From: Marinobacter sp. CHS3-4
GTDB lineage: Bacteria; Pseudomonadota; Gammaproteobacteria; Pseudomonadales; Oleiphilaceae
Assembly (NCBI RefSeq): GCF_030053415.1
Contig: NZ_JASGBJ010000001.1
Coordinates: forward strand, 992,001-1,056,000
Length of the DNA: 64,000 bases
Direction: 5' to 3'
In this document: piece by piece, positions 8,485-16,661 of the stretch
Layout of the letters: each line of letters starts with the position of its first letter
Numbering within the stretch: position 1 is the stretch's first letter
Made by a program: the position numbers and the translations under genes
Notes under the pieces: model-generated
What the model was told of the DNA's origin: nothing
What the model saw: the letters and a program-made list of their open reading frames with translations, nothing else
Database searches by the model: none

Positions 8485-9588
8485 CTATAGATCGATTGCG
8501 ACCGTGCCTGCAGGCACGGATACGCAAAGTTGAATGGTTTCTTCGCCGGAGCCGGATGCCTTCCCGGTCAGACGATTCACGACGGTGCCTCTGGATTTGC
8601 GGCAGCTGCACTGATGGCAGATGCCCATGCGGCAACCGTGTTTGGGAGATAGCCCGGAAGCTTCGGCGATATCCAGCAACGATGCATCGCCGGAGGATTC
8701 AGCCTGGGTGCCGGTGTTCGAAAACTGCACCTCGCCGCCGAGAGAATCGGTATTCAGCATTACTGAAGGCGCCGAGAAAAACGTGCGATGAATCTGGTCT
8801 TCCGGCACGTTCCGGCGATAAAGCAGCTTGTCAGCCAGATCCATCAGGCCGGTTGGGCCGCACAAATAGCATCGACGTGCGCTGATGCCTGGTACCTCAT
8901 CAAGCTGGCGGTCATTCAGACGATGATCCTGTCCCGGTTCTTCCGTTGGGTAGATGCGGACAGTCAGCGCCGGCCACTTGTCCGTGAGCGATCTGAGCCG
9001 GTCTGCAGCAATGACGTCGCGATGGGTGCGCACGTAATACAACAGTGTCACTGGCGCTTGAAATTGCGATTCCGCCATTGTTTCCAGATGACTCAACACC
9101 GGCGTGATACCGCTGCCGCCTGCGATGTAGAGCGTTGGTTCTGCTATGGGGGGCAGATCGAAATCGCCGAAGGCCTCGCTCAGGCTGATGGTGCGGCCAG
9201 GGTGCAGGTTGTCGTGCATCCAGCCGGTCGCCAGCCCACCGTTTACCCGCTTGACGGTCACTGAAACGGTGCCGTCGCGCCGCCATTGAGCCGGTGTACT
9301 GGAAAGGGTAAATGTCCGTGTTCTACGGACACCCTGAATGTCCATGGACAGGGCCACATGTTGCCCCGCGCGAAAGCCTTTCCAGCGGCTGGCCGGTTGC
9401 AGCAGGAAGGTTTTCGTGTCCGAGGTTTCTGGTAGAACTGAGACGACACGGGCGCGGATGGTCTGTTGCGCCAGAAGGGGGTCGATACGTTCCAGCAGCG
9501 GGTCAAAGAATGCCGCAGGGTCGTTACGATTAAATAACTGGCGTCCGAGCCAGTGCAGTGCCTGTGATGTCTGAAGCTGAGCAAGCAT
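8485..9588 (-). CDS. Flavodoxin/ferredoxin reductase with C-terminal 2Fe-2S domain, desaturase partner
   Basis: 367-residue electron-transfer protein. An FAD-binding barrel (about 45-145, RTFTLSS), an NAD(P)-binding domain (about 150-260, YIAGGSGITPVLS) and a plant-type 2Fe-2S ferredoxin domain at the end are fused. The cluster cysteines lie in CRMGICHQCSC near 320-328 and in IQLC near 353. It would pass electrons from NAD(P)H to the desaturase encoded 8 bases downstream. The ATG at 9588 follows an AAGGAG site; an upstream in-frame Met would add 19 residues read through the operator palindromes and is rejected. Confidence 0.92.
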   Translation of the reverse strand: MLAQLQTSQALHWLGRQLFNRNDPAAFFDPLLERIDPLLAQQTIRARVVSVLPETSDTKTFLLQPASRWKGFRAGQHVALSMDIQGVRRTRTFTLSSTPAQWRRDGTVSVTVKRVNGGLATGWMHDNLHPGRTISLSEAFGDFDLPPIAEPTLYIAGGSGITPVLSHLETMAESQFQAPVTLLYYVRTHRDVIAADRLRSLTDKWPALTVRIYPTEEPGQDHRLNDRQLDEVPGISARRCYLCGPTGLMDLADKLLYRRNVPEDQIHRTFFSAPSVMLNTDSLGGEVQFSNTGTQAESSGDASLLDIAEASGLSPKHGCRMGICHQCSCRKSRGTVVNRLTGKASGSGEETIQLCVSVPAGTVAIDL

Positions 9589-9606
9589 GGTGGTCTCCTT
9601 TGCTCT

Positions 9607-9644
9607 TGTGTACAACTGTTCACATCTGTGTACGACTGTACACA
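9607..9644. promoter_or_regulatory. Tandem operator palindromes for the DesT/FabR-like regulator
   Basis: Two palindromes sit 20 bases apart, just upstream of the reductase start. Positions 9627-9644 read TGTGTAC-4-GTACACA with perfect 7-base arms. Positions 9607-9624 read TGTGTAC-4-GTTCACA with 6 of 7 matching. The spacing of two helical turns and the position between divergent reductase and tetR genes suggest cooperative binding by the TetR protein. The form resembles FabR/DesT operators. Confidence 0.75.
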
Positions 9645-9718
9645 TGGCTCAGTGGTGACGCAATCAGGCAATGTGGGTTGGCCTGTAATGACAAGTCTGG
9701 TTATTTTTCGGCGCGCAT

Positions 9719-9735
9719 TGTGTACACTCGTGTTC
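9719..9735. promoter_or_regulatory. Possible third operator half-site before the tetR gene
   Basis: TGTGTACACTCGTGTTC repeats the left arm of the two palindromes exactly (TGTGTAC) but its right arm is degenerate. It lies 30 bases before the regulator start, so weak autoregulation is plausible. This is inferred from the shared arm only. Confidence 0.45.
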
Positions 9736-9764
9736 TTTCAGAGTGGACAGGTTAAAGGCAGTCA

Positions 9765-10385
9765 ATGGCGGACAAACCCAGGCCCAAACCCGGTGAAACC
9801 CGGGAAAAACTGATGGAAGCTGCGCTCGCGCTGGTTGGAAAGGGGCGGCATTTTGCGAGTCTCGGTATCCGTGAGGTAACCCGTCAGGCCGGCGTGGTGC
9901 CCACCTCGTTCTACCGACACTTTCGAAACATGGACGACCTCGGCCTGCAACTGGTGGATGAGCTCGGCCTGGTGCTGAGACGCATGATGCGCGACGCCCG
10001 GTCGAACGTGCTGCAGGCGGACAAGTTGATTGACGAATCGGTGGGCATCTTTATCAGCCACGCCCAGAACAACCGAAGCTACTTCACCTTTATGGCCCAG
10101 GGGCTGGCCGGTGAAAGCCGGGCAGTGCAGGAAGGAATTCGCAGTGAAATGCGGTACTTTGCCAGTGAGCTGGCCAACGACCTTCGCAGGTTACGCGTGG
10201 TCGAGCACCTGAATGACGCTGATTTGGAGATGACCTGTGATCTGGTTGTTCGAAGCGTAGCCTTCAGCCTGACCGACGTGCTGGGCATTGCGCCGGACGA
10301 CGACTATCAGGTGGATCAGGTGAGAAAGCGCACCGCGCGCTTTTTGCAGCTGATCTTTGTGGGCGCCGCGAACTGGAATCGCTAG
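9765..10385 (+). CDS. TetR-family regulator of unsaturated fatty acid synthesis (DesT/FabR-like)
   Basis: 206-residue TetR repressor. The N-terminal HTH (about 15-60: ASLGIREVTRQAGVVPTSFYRHF) has the GVxxxSFYRHF form of DesT and FabR, and the helical C-terminal part is the ligand domain, which in that family senses acyl-CoA saturation. Divergent orientation to the desaturase/reductase operon and three TGTGTAC elements between them support the assignment. The stop overlaps the convergent GntP permease stop in CTAG. Which acyl ligand is sensed cannot be read. Confidence 0.88.
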   Translation: MADKPRPKPGETREKLMEAALALVGKGRHFASLGIREVTRQAGVVPTSFYRHFRNMDDLGLQLVDELGLVLRRMMRDARSNVLQADKLIDESVGIFISHAQNNRSYFTFMAQGLAGESRAVQEGIRSEMRYFASELANDLRRLRVVEHLNDADLEMTCDLVVRSVAFSLTDVLGIAPDDDYQVDQVRKRTARFLQLIFVGAANWNR

Positions 10386-11758
10386 AGCACGGAGACCAGT
10401 CCGATCGCCAGCAGCGTGGCAATCACCGGAATGGCGACCGTCACCACGAAGATGTCTTTGTAAGCCTCTTTGTGCTTCAAACCCATGATGGTCAGCATGG
10501 CGATCACGGCGCCGCAATGGGGTAGTGAATCAATGCCGCCGGAGCCCAGAGTGGCGATCCGGTGGAGGGTTTCTGGTTCCACGCCCATTTGCAGATAATT
10601 CTCAGCAAACGTTTGCATAAAGATCTGCAACCCACCAGATCCTGAGCCCACGATGGCCGATACCACACTGACCGACGCGAACACCGACAGCAGCGGCGGT
10701 AGCGGCAGATCCAGCACCCACTGGGCAAAGCTGTTGAAGCCCTCAGTCTGCGTCACCACACTCCCGAAGCCGATAACCGCGGCAGTATTCAGTAGCGGCA
10801 TGATCGCGTCGTTAGCGCCAGCACCCAGGCTCTCCATGGCTTTGGCTCGAAAGTCGGCAAAGAGCAGCACGCAGCTGCCTGCCCCAATCATCAGGGCAAA
10901 GCTGGGCCACAGAATCGGTTCGTTGCCGGCAAACGCAATCAGCGGGCCGATGCCCGCTGTCTCTTCACTGGCAATGCCCAGCGCCGTGAGCAGGCGGGGC
11001 AGAATGATCGTCCCCAGAACCAGAGCCAGCGGGATGATGCTGGCCTTCCAGGGCGGGCCATGTTGCAGGGCCGGGGCCAGATTTTCCATGGCCTTGTCCT
11101 GATCGTTCACCTGGTATCCCTCGCCATTGGCGCGGGCTTTGGTCCATTGGCGTTCCAGATAGACCATGCCAAGGACGAACATCACGGCCGCTGCGGTCAG
11201 GCCAATCAAGGCGCCTGCGAACAGGTCGGTACCGAGTGACGTGGCCGCGATGACGTTATGAATCGACGGCGTGCCCGGCAACGCGGTCATGGTGAACGTG
11301 CCGGCGCCCAGGGCCGTTGCACCACAGAAAAGCCGTTTGGGAAGGTTGGCCTCGCGCATCAGCGCCACGCCCAGCGGGTACATGGTAAAGATCACCACAA
11401 AGACGACGACACCGCCATACGTCAGCAGCGCGCAGACCAGCATGGTGATCAGGATGGTGCGCTTGGCCCCCAGACTTCGCGTGATGGCGCTGGCGATCGA
11501 TCCGGCGGCCCCGCTGGAGGCCATCATCTTGCCGAAGATGGCGCCGGTCAGAAACAGCACGAAGAACTTGCCGGCGAAGCTGAACGCGCCAAGTGGCCCG
11601 AACGGAAAGTGCTCCAGCAGGGCGGCTGAAAAGCCCATGCCGTTGGTGATGGCCACCACCAGGCTGGCTACAAGGGCGGCTACAAGAATGTTGACGCCCC
11701 GCAGGGCCATGATGATGAGCAGGACCAGACCGGCCATAAGGCCGAGGTTTGCAAGCAT
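10382..11758 (-). CDS. GntP-family permease
   Basis: 458-residue polytopic membrane protein of the GntP family (gluconate and other small hydroxy acids or polyols, proton symport). About 12 hydrophobic segments are visible, with family-like stretches MLANLGLMAGLVLLIIMALRG at the N terminus, FTMTALPGTPSIHN in the middle and VGSGSGGLQIFMQ in the second half. It is the last gene of a three-gene operon (aldolase, HD protein, permease; 44-base gap to the HD gene), so it probably imports the substrate that the other two metabolise. The actual substrate is not identifiable. Confidence 0.88.
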   Translation of the reverse strand: MLANLGLMAGLVLLIIMALRGVNILVAALVASLVVAITNGMGFSAALLEHFPFGPLGAFSFAGKFFVLFLTGAIFGKMMASSGAAGSIASAITRSLGAKRTILITMLVCALLTYGGVVVFVVIFTMYPLGVALMREANLPKRLFCGATALGAGTFTMTALPGTPSIHNVIAATSLGTDLFAGALIGLTAAAVMFVLGMVYLERQWTKARANGEGYQVNDQDKAMENLAPALQHGPPWKASIIPLALVLGTIILPRLLTALGIASEETAGIGPLIAFAGNEPILWPSFALMIGAGSCVLLFADFRAKAMESLGAGANDAIMPLLNTAAVIGFGSVVTQTEGFNSFAQWVLDLPLPPLLSVFASVSVVSAIVGSGSGGLQIFMQTFAENYLQMGVEPETLHRIATLGSGGIDSLPHCGAVIAMLTIMGLKHKEAYKDIFVVTVAIPVIATLLAIGLVSVL

Positions 11759-11802
11759 AAACGCGTTCCGTTGTTGTTATTGGGTCCGAAAAGCCAGGGG
11801 CG

Positions 11803-12396
11803 TCACATGACGCCTTCTGCCTCCTTGTACAGTGAACGAACGGGCTTTGCGAAGACTTTCCGCAGCATGGGTTCGAAATAGGACAGCGGCAGCGTTTCAC
11901 CGTCCGGATCAAATGCGGGGGAATCGTATTTGCTCACAAATTCGATGGTGCGCATGAAGTGGGGGCTGTCCTTGTACTGGTTGCGCAGGTCGCGATCCAT
12001 GCCCAGGTAATGGAAGAAATAATAGCCCTGGAAAATCGCGTGATGCTTGACCATCCAGTGGTTGGCCTCGCTGACAAACGGTTCTAGCAGCACTGCCGCC
12101 ACGTCGGCATGGTTGTAGGATCCCAGTGTATCGCCGATGTCGTGCAACAGGGCGCAGACCACGTATTCATCGTCCTTGCCGTCCCGGTGCGCCAGGGTTG
12201 CGGTTTGCAGGCAGTGGGTCAGCCGATCCACGGGAAAGCCTCCGAAATCGCCTTTCAGCAGCATCAGGTGGTCCATGATGCGGTCCGGCAGGCCCCGGGC
12301 AAATTCGCCAAAATTTTTGGCGATGATTTGCCAGTCTTCTTTCGTGCCGTCCTTCATGTGGGTGAAGGTCGCATGCTCAGCAGTTGCTTGGCTCAT
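11803..12396 (-). CDS. HD-domain protein, candidate PhnZ/MIOX-like diiron oxygenase
   Basis: 197-residue HD-domain protein. Potential metal ligands are His61, His85-Asp86, His96, His118 (or 119) and Asp158. The 24-residue gap from the first His to the HD pair and the 22-residue gap between the later two His match the layout in PhnZ, the mixed-valence diiron oxygenase of phosphonate breakdown, and local sequence (HCLQTATLAHRDGKDDEYVVCALLHDIGD) resembles that group. An ordinary binuclear HD phosphohydrolase remains possible. It sits 11 bases downstream of the class II aldolase and upstream of the GntP permease. Oxygenase function is an inference. Confidence 0.7.
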   Translation of the reverse strand: MSQATAEHATFTHMKDGTKEDWQIIAKNFGEFARGLPDRIMDHLMLLKGDFGGFPVDRLTHCLQTATLAHRDGKDDEYVVCALLHDIGDTLGSYNHADVAAVLLEPFVSEANHWMVKHHAIFQGYYFFHYLGMDRDLRNQYKDSPHFMRTIEFVSKYDSPAFDPDGETLPLSYFEPMLRKVFAKPVRSLYKEAEGVM

Positions 12397-12407
12397 GATG
12401 GCGCTCC

Positions 12408-13178
12408 TTAATCTCGAAAACTGTTGTCAATGCGGTCCAGCTTGCGCAGCAGTCCTGGCCACGCCAAGTGACCGCCCAGGCCTTTGGTGACTTGCGCTGC
12501 CTGCTGTTGCATGGTTTCCACGATGCCAGCTGGCACCGGGGTGAGGGGCTGGTTGCCGGCAAGGGCACGCACCTGGATTTCGCAGGAGCGCTGCAGGATA
12601 AACATGCTCAGGAATGCGTCGGCGATACTGGCACCGGTTGTCAGCAACCCGTGATTCCGCAGAATCATGAAGTTGGCATCGCCCAGATCTTTCTGCAGGC
12701 GCGCTTTTTCATCTTCACGCAGGGCAACGCCCTCATAGTCGTGGTAAGACATGCTCGACAGAGCAAACAGGCTTTGTTGCGACAGCGGCAGCAAACCTTC
12801 CTGCTGGGCCGACACGGCAATGCCATCGGTGGTGTGCAGGTGCATCACGCAGGCCGCGTCGTCCCGTACGGCGTGAATGGCGCTGTGAATGGTGAACCCC
12901 GCCGGATTCACGTCGAAATCGTCCGGGTTCAGCTTGTTGCCTTCCTGATCAATGCGCACCAGGCTGGAGGCGGTGATTTCTTCGAACATCATGCCGTAGG
13001 GGTTGATCAGAAAATGGTGTTCATCGCCGGGAATGCGGGCGGAAATGTGCGTGAAAACCAGGTCATCCCAGCCATACAGGGCAACCAGACGGTAGGCGGC
13101 AGCCAGATCAACGCGCAGTTGCCATTCTTCCTCACTGACCTCACCTTTTTTGGATGGAATAGAAAGCAGGCCGGGCAT
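12408..13178 (-). CDS. Class II aldolase/adducin-family protein
   Basis: 256-residue zinc-type class II aldolase fold. The metal-binding HLH motif (VMHLHTTDG) and a later His (LRNHGLLTTG) are present, with the active-site-like ISARIPGDEHHFLINPYG region near the N terminus. ATG at 13178 is chosen because GAGGTG lies seven bases before it; the Met four codons earlier has no ribosome site. It opens the operon with the HD protein and GntP permease and is divergent from the Crp/Fnr regulator, which probably controls it. The family includes aldolases, epimerases and decarboxylase-like members, so the reaction is left open. Confidence 0.85.
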   Translation of the reverse strand: MPGLLSIPSKKGEVSEEEWQLRVDLAAAYRLVALYGWDDLVFTHISARIPGDEHHFLINPYGMMFEEITASSLVRIDQEGNKLNPDDFDVNPAGFTIHSAIHAVRDDAACVMHLHTTDGIAVSAQQEGLLPLSQQSLFALSSMSYHDYEGVALREDEKARLQKDLGDANFMILRNHGLLTTGASIADAFLSMFILQRSCEIQVRALAGNQPLTPVPAGIVETMQQQAAQVTKGLGGHLAWPGLLRKLDRIDNSFRD

Positions 13179-13320
13179 AAGACACCTCATGTCATTGTTG
13201 ATGTTGTAAGGAGGGGGCGATCAGAGCAGCAGTCCTGCAGCTCAGACATCGCCACTTCAATATAGTCAAGTTTAGGCAGTTCAAAGCGGCAAGGAATGTC
13301 AATTGGTTTACAATCAGGGC

Positions 13321-14019
13321 ATGACGATCGCTAAAAACATTCTTGCCGATTGCCCGTTGCTGTCTGGCTTTCCGCCAGAGGCCCTGGATGAGCTTGCGGC
13401 CATTGGCCGTATCCGAGCCTTCAACGCCAACGAGCAGATATACGAGCAGGGCGCCATGAACACGACTCTGTGCGTGATCGCCGAAGGCGTGGTACGTATC
13501 AGCTCGATCAACGCGGAAGGTCGTGAGGCGACGTTGATTATGTTCAGTGCGGGTGCCTGGTTTGGTGACGCCGTGTTTTCGCCTGGGGTACCCAGGGTTT
13601 ACGGCGCCACCGCCCATGAGCCTGTGAAGCTGGTGGAGTTACCCGGTGAGGAGTTCAGGGCATTGATGGGACGGTACCCCCAGTCTTACCCGGTGGCACT
13701 GGATATGGTCAGCCGCCGTTTGTGGGCGGCCATGTCTATTATAGAGGATGACGCACTACGGAATATTCCCACGCGAATCGGGCGGCGCCTGCTTTTCCTG
13801 GCTCAGATTCAGGGCACCGGAGAGGCCGGAAAGGACCCGGTGACGCTGTGGATCACCCGCGAACACATGGCCAACATGATGGGAATGACCCGCCAGGGCG
13901 TTCATAAATGGATAAAGGCGTTCGAAGCCGAAGGGCTGGTAGAACTCGGCTACGGCCGAATGACCCTGACCAACCCGGCCGCCTTACAGGCGTTTCTTGG
14001 CCGGGCTGATCTGGGCTGA
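13321..14019 (+). CDS. Crp/Fnr-family transcriptional regulator
   Basis: 232-residue regulator with an N-terminal cyclic-nucleotide-binding-like jelly roll (about 10-120) and a C-terminal winged helix (WITREHMANMMGMTRQGVHKWIKAFEAEGL). The N terminus lacks the Cys cluster set of FNR, so oxygen sensing is unlikely; the effector is unknown. ATG at 13321 is preferred over an upstream TTG. It is divergent from the aldolase-HD-GntP operon across about 140 bases and probably regulates it. Its stop lies two bases from the convergent wax ester synthase stop. Confidence 0.9.
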   Translation: MTIAKNILADCPLLSGFPPEALDELAAIGRIRAFNANEQIYEQGAMNTTLCVIAEGVVRISSINAEGREATLIMFSAGAWFGDAVFSPGVPRVYGATAHEPVKLVELPGEEFRALMGRYPQSYPVALDMVSRRLWAAMSIIEDDALRNIPTRIGRRLLFLAQIQGTGEAGKDPVTLWITREHMANMMGMTRQGVHKWIKAFEAEGLVELGYGRMTLTNPAALQAFLGRADLG

Positions 14020-14021
14020 GG

Positions 14022-15542
14022 TCAGGTTTTGGCAGTGGTTTTGCGTCGCGGAGCGGCTTTCTTGCTTGCAGCCGGTTTGCGGGTTGCCGGTTTTTTCTTG
14101 GCCGCCGGCTTTTTGGTTTCTGCAACTGTGGGCGCTGCCTTCTCTTCCGGTGGCAGCAGCAGGCTTTCCAGCTCGTCCAGGGCTTCACCTGTGTAAACGG
14201 CCAGTCTCTGCATGCTTGGCAGCGTGTCCCTGCAGCCGGTGAAGCCAAAGTTCAGTGATCCTGAATAACTCAGGCAGGTGATGTTCAATGCACCGCCGTG
14301 CGCGATCAGCGACACCGGGTACATGGCCTCCAGTTTGGCACCCTGGAAATACAGCGACTGTTCCGGGCCTGGAACATTCGAAATAGTGACGTTGAACACT
14401 GGGCGCATGCGACCACCCATGCCCGACATCAGCTGAAGGATGTACGGCGACATCAGTAGCATGGTGTATTGGGTCAGTGCCTTCTTGGGCAGTTTTTGAA
14501 GGTGTTCCTTGGCCTTTCTCGTGGACTGTTTGATGTGCTGAAGTCGCACAATCGGGTCTTCCTGATCCGTGGCCAGGGAAGCGATCATAAAGCTGATCTG
14601 TGTGCCTGTCCCCTGATCGTCCGCTGGCCGGATGTTCACGGGAATGCCTGCCGTCAGCGGTGTTTCAGGCACGTTATCGGTCTCGAGCAGGAAGCGTCGT
14701 AGTGCGGTACCACAAAGATACAGAACGATGTCGTTCAGTGAGCCCTCTGCCGCATGAGCTACCTGCTTGATGCGATCAAGCTGATAGTGCTGCGTCGCAA
14801 ACCGGCGCTGCGGTGTCACGCGGTGATTCAACACCGACACCGGCCCTGCGAAAGGCGCGGTCAGCCCGTCTTCGGGGTGGCGAACGGAATTGACCAGACG
14901 GGTCATGGCCTTGGCCAGGCGTGGCGCCATATCGGCCTGCAATTTAAGAGCTTCCTTGGCCTGAGCCAGGGCGGCTGTCACGCTCGCTTCTTCGTCAGAT
15001 TTACTGGCTCGGGTACGCTCGGGCCGAACAGCCCAGGGCGGCGGCATGTCGGTGTCATTCGGGTTGGTACTCAGAACCCGCTGCAGCAAACGTACGCCAC
15101 TGATGCCGTCGATCAGCGAGTGATGCATTTTCGTGTAGAGCGCAAACCGGTTGTTTTCCAGTCCTTCTATAATGTGGCATTCCCAAAGCGGGCGCGCGAA
15201 ATCCAGAGGGTTCGAATGAAGGCGGGATACCAGAATGCCCAGTTCCCGTTCGCTACCGGGGCGCGGCAAGGCTGAATGGCGAACGTGGTAATCCAGGTCG
15301 ATGTCCTTGTCGACCTTCCAGGACGGGGCCAGAACCCGACCCAAATAGCCGGGGAACGCCAGCTTGTAACACCAGGGAGGAGCAATTTCTCCATCCGCTT
15401 TCATCTTGGTCAGCATGTCTCGAAGAAAGGTTTCCGGAGCGTTCTCCGGTAACGTAAAAATCTGCAGGTTTCCGACATGCATTGGAGTGTCTTCCGACTC
15501 CACGGCGAGCCAGGATGCGTCCAGTGTCCCCAGGCGTTTCAT
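14022..15542 (-). CDS. Wax ester synthase / acyl-CoA:diacylglycerol acyltransferase (WS/DGAT)
   Basis: 506-residue bifunctional acyltransferase that joins fatty acyl-CoA to fatty alcohols or diacylglycerol to make storage lipid at the membrane. The catalytic HHxxxDG motif is at 140-146 (HHSLIDG), with family blocks PLWECHIIEGL before it, and ISNVPGPEQSLYFQGAKL and NITCLSYSG in the C-terminal half. The last about 37 residues form a Lys/Ala/Pro/Thr-rich tail resembling histone H1-like or AlgP-like tails, an addition not needed for catalysis. Marinobacter species typically carry several WS/DGAT paralogues; only one is here. Confidence 0.95.
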   Translation of the reverse strand: MKRLGTLDASWLAVESEDTPMHVGNLQIFTLPENAPETFLRDMLTKMKADGEIAPPWCYKLAFPGYLGRVLAPSWKVDKDIDLDYHVRHSALPRPGSERELGILVSRLHSNPLDFARPLWECHIIEGLENNRFALYTKMHHSLIDGISGVRLLQRVLSTNPNDTDMPPPWAVRPERTRASKSDEEASVTAALAQAKEALKLQADMAPRLAKAMTRLVNSVRHPEDGLTAPFAGPVSVLNHRVTPQRRFATQHYQLDRIKQVAHAAEGSLNDIVLYLCGTALRRFLLETDNVPETPLTAGIPVNIRPADDQGTGTQISFMIASLATDQEDPIVRLQHIKQSTRKAKEHLQKLPKKALTQYTMLLMSPYILQLMSGMGGRMRPVFNVTISNVPGPEQSLYFQGAKLEAMYPVSLIAHGGALNITCLSYSGSLNFGFTGCRDTLPSMQRLAVYTGEALDELESLLLPPEEKAAPTVAETKKPAAKKKPATRKPAASKKAAPRRKTTAKT

Positions 15543-15760
15543 TGGTAATCCCCTGAATTGGTCTACTTAAACGGATAGCCTTCCGGGGCCTTTCCGTCAA
15601 TTTATTTATGGCCAGTAAGTATACGCAACAAGTCAGACAATCACACGAACAGACAAACGAGAAGGTTCATTTTTTATCAGGAATCGGGACCGTTTCTCAT
15701 CGCATGTGCTATTTTCTTTAGCTGGCTAACTTAAGAACAATAAAAACGATTGGAGGTGAC

Positions 15761-16639
15761 GTGGAGTCCAGTCCACTGATATCTGCCGGGCTACCGATTG
15801 CTCTGTTTATCATCATGATCGGTATCGGCATGACGCTCACTGTTAGGGACTTCCGCCTGGTGGCGGTATACCCCAAAGGGCTGATCATCGGCACGGTTGC
15901 CCAGATTCTCCTGATGCCGCTGATTGCGTTTGCCCTGGCCTCCATGCTGGGCCTGTCGCCTGCCATTGCAGTCGGGCTGGTGATCATCGCGGCTTGCCCG
16001 GGCGGCACCACATCCAATCTTTTTGTGTTGCTGTCCCGTGGCAACATTGCGTTGTCCATTGTGCTGACCGTCAGTGCGAGCCTGATTACCATCGTCACGC
16101 TGCCCTTGTTCACCAATTACGCCCTCCAGTTTTACGCCGGCGAAACCGAATCCATTTCGCTGCCTGTTCTGCGTACCGTTGGCATGTTGGTCGGTATTGT
16201 GCTGTTTCCAGTAGGCCTCGGGATGATCATCCGTACCCGTAATCCCGCGTTGGCCCAGAAAGCGGAAAACGTGGTGAGTCTATTCGGCGGTATTGTTCTT
16301 GCCGTGCTGGTGGTGGGGTTACTGTACGGTGTTCGGGATCAGGTTTGGACGCTGTTGCAGCAGGCCGGTCCTGCGACGGTTCTGCTGAATCTGGCGGGTA
16401 TTTCAGTGGGTTTGCTGGCTGGCCGGGCTGGCGGCTTGTCCCAGCGAGAGTCCATGGCGGTGGCGGTAGAGCTTGGCATCAAAAACAGCACCATCGCCTT
16501 ACTGGTTACCCTCACCTTGCTGGAGTCCAGCACTATGTCTATTCCAGCCGCGGTGTATGGCGTGTTGATGTTTCCCATCGGGTTTTTGCTGGCCGCCTAT
16601 GGCCGTCGTGTGATTCCGGGAGGCGACCCTCGTCATTGA
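15761..16639 (+). CDS. Bile acid:sodium symporter (BASS) family transporter
   Basis: 292-residue inner-membrane transporter with about nine to ten hydrophobic helices. Family signatures are ACPGGTTSNLF in the first repeat and VELGIKNSTIALLV in the second, the sodium-binding crossover regions of BASS proteins. The GTG start has GGAGG five bases upstream. The family moves organic anions with sodium; the bacterial substrate is unknown. The 218-base region upstream (15543-15760) is AT-rich, has no gene and presumably carries promoters for this gene and wax ester synthase. Confidence 0.9.
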   Translation: MESSPLISAGLPIALFIIMIGIGMTLTVRDFRLVAVYPKGLIIGTVAQILLMPLIAFALASMLGLSPAIAVGLVIIAACPGGTTSNLFVLLSRGNIALSIVLTVSASLITIVTLPLFTNYALQFYAGETESISLPVLRTVGMLVGIVLFPVGLGMIIRTRNPALAQKAENVVSLFGGIVLAVLVVGLLYGVRDQVWTLLQQAGPATVLLNLAGISVGLLAGRAGGLSQRESMAVAVELGIKNSTIALLVTLTLLESSTMSIPAAVYGVLMFPIGFLLAAYGRRVIPGGDPRH

Positions 16640-16661
16640 ATCTGTGCCATCTGCCTCGGGC

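Noticed and set aside
13179..13320. FNR or CRP box in the regulator/aldolase gap
   Set aside because: No stretch fits TTGAT-4-ATCAA or TGTGA-6-TCACA well enough.
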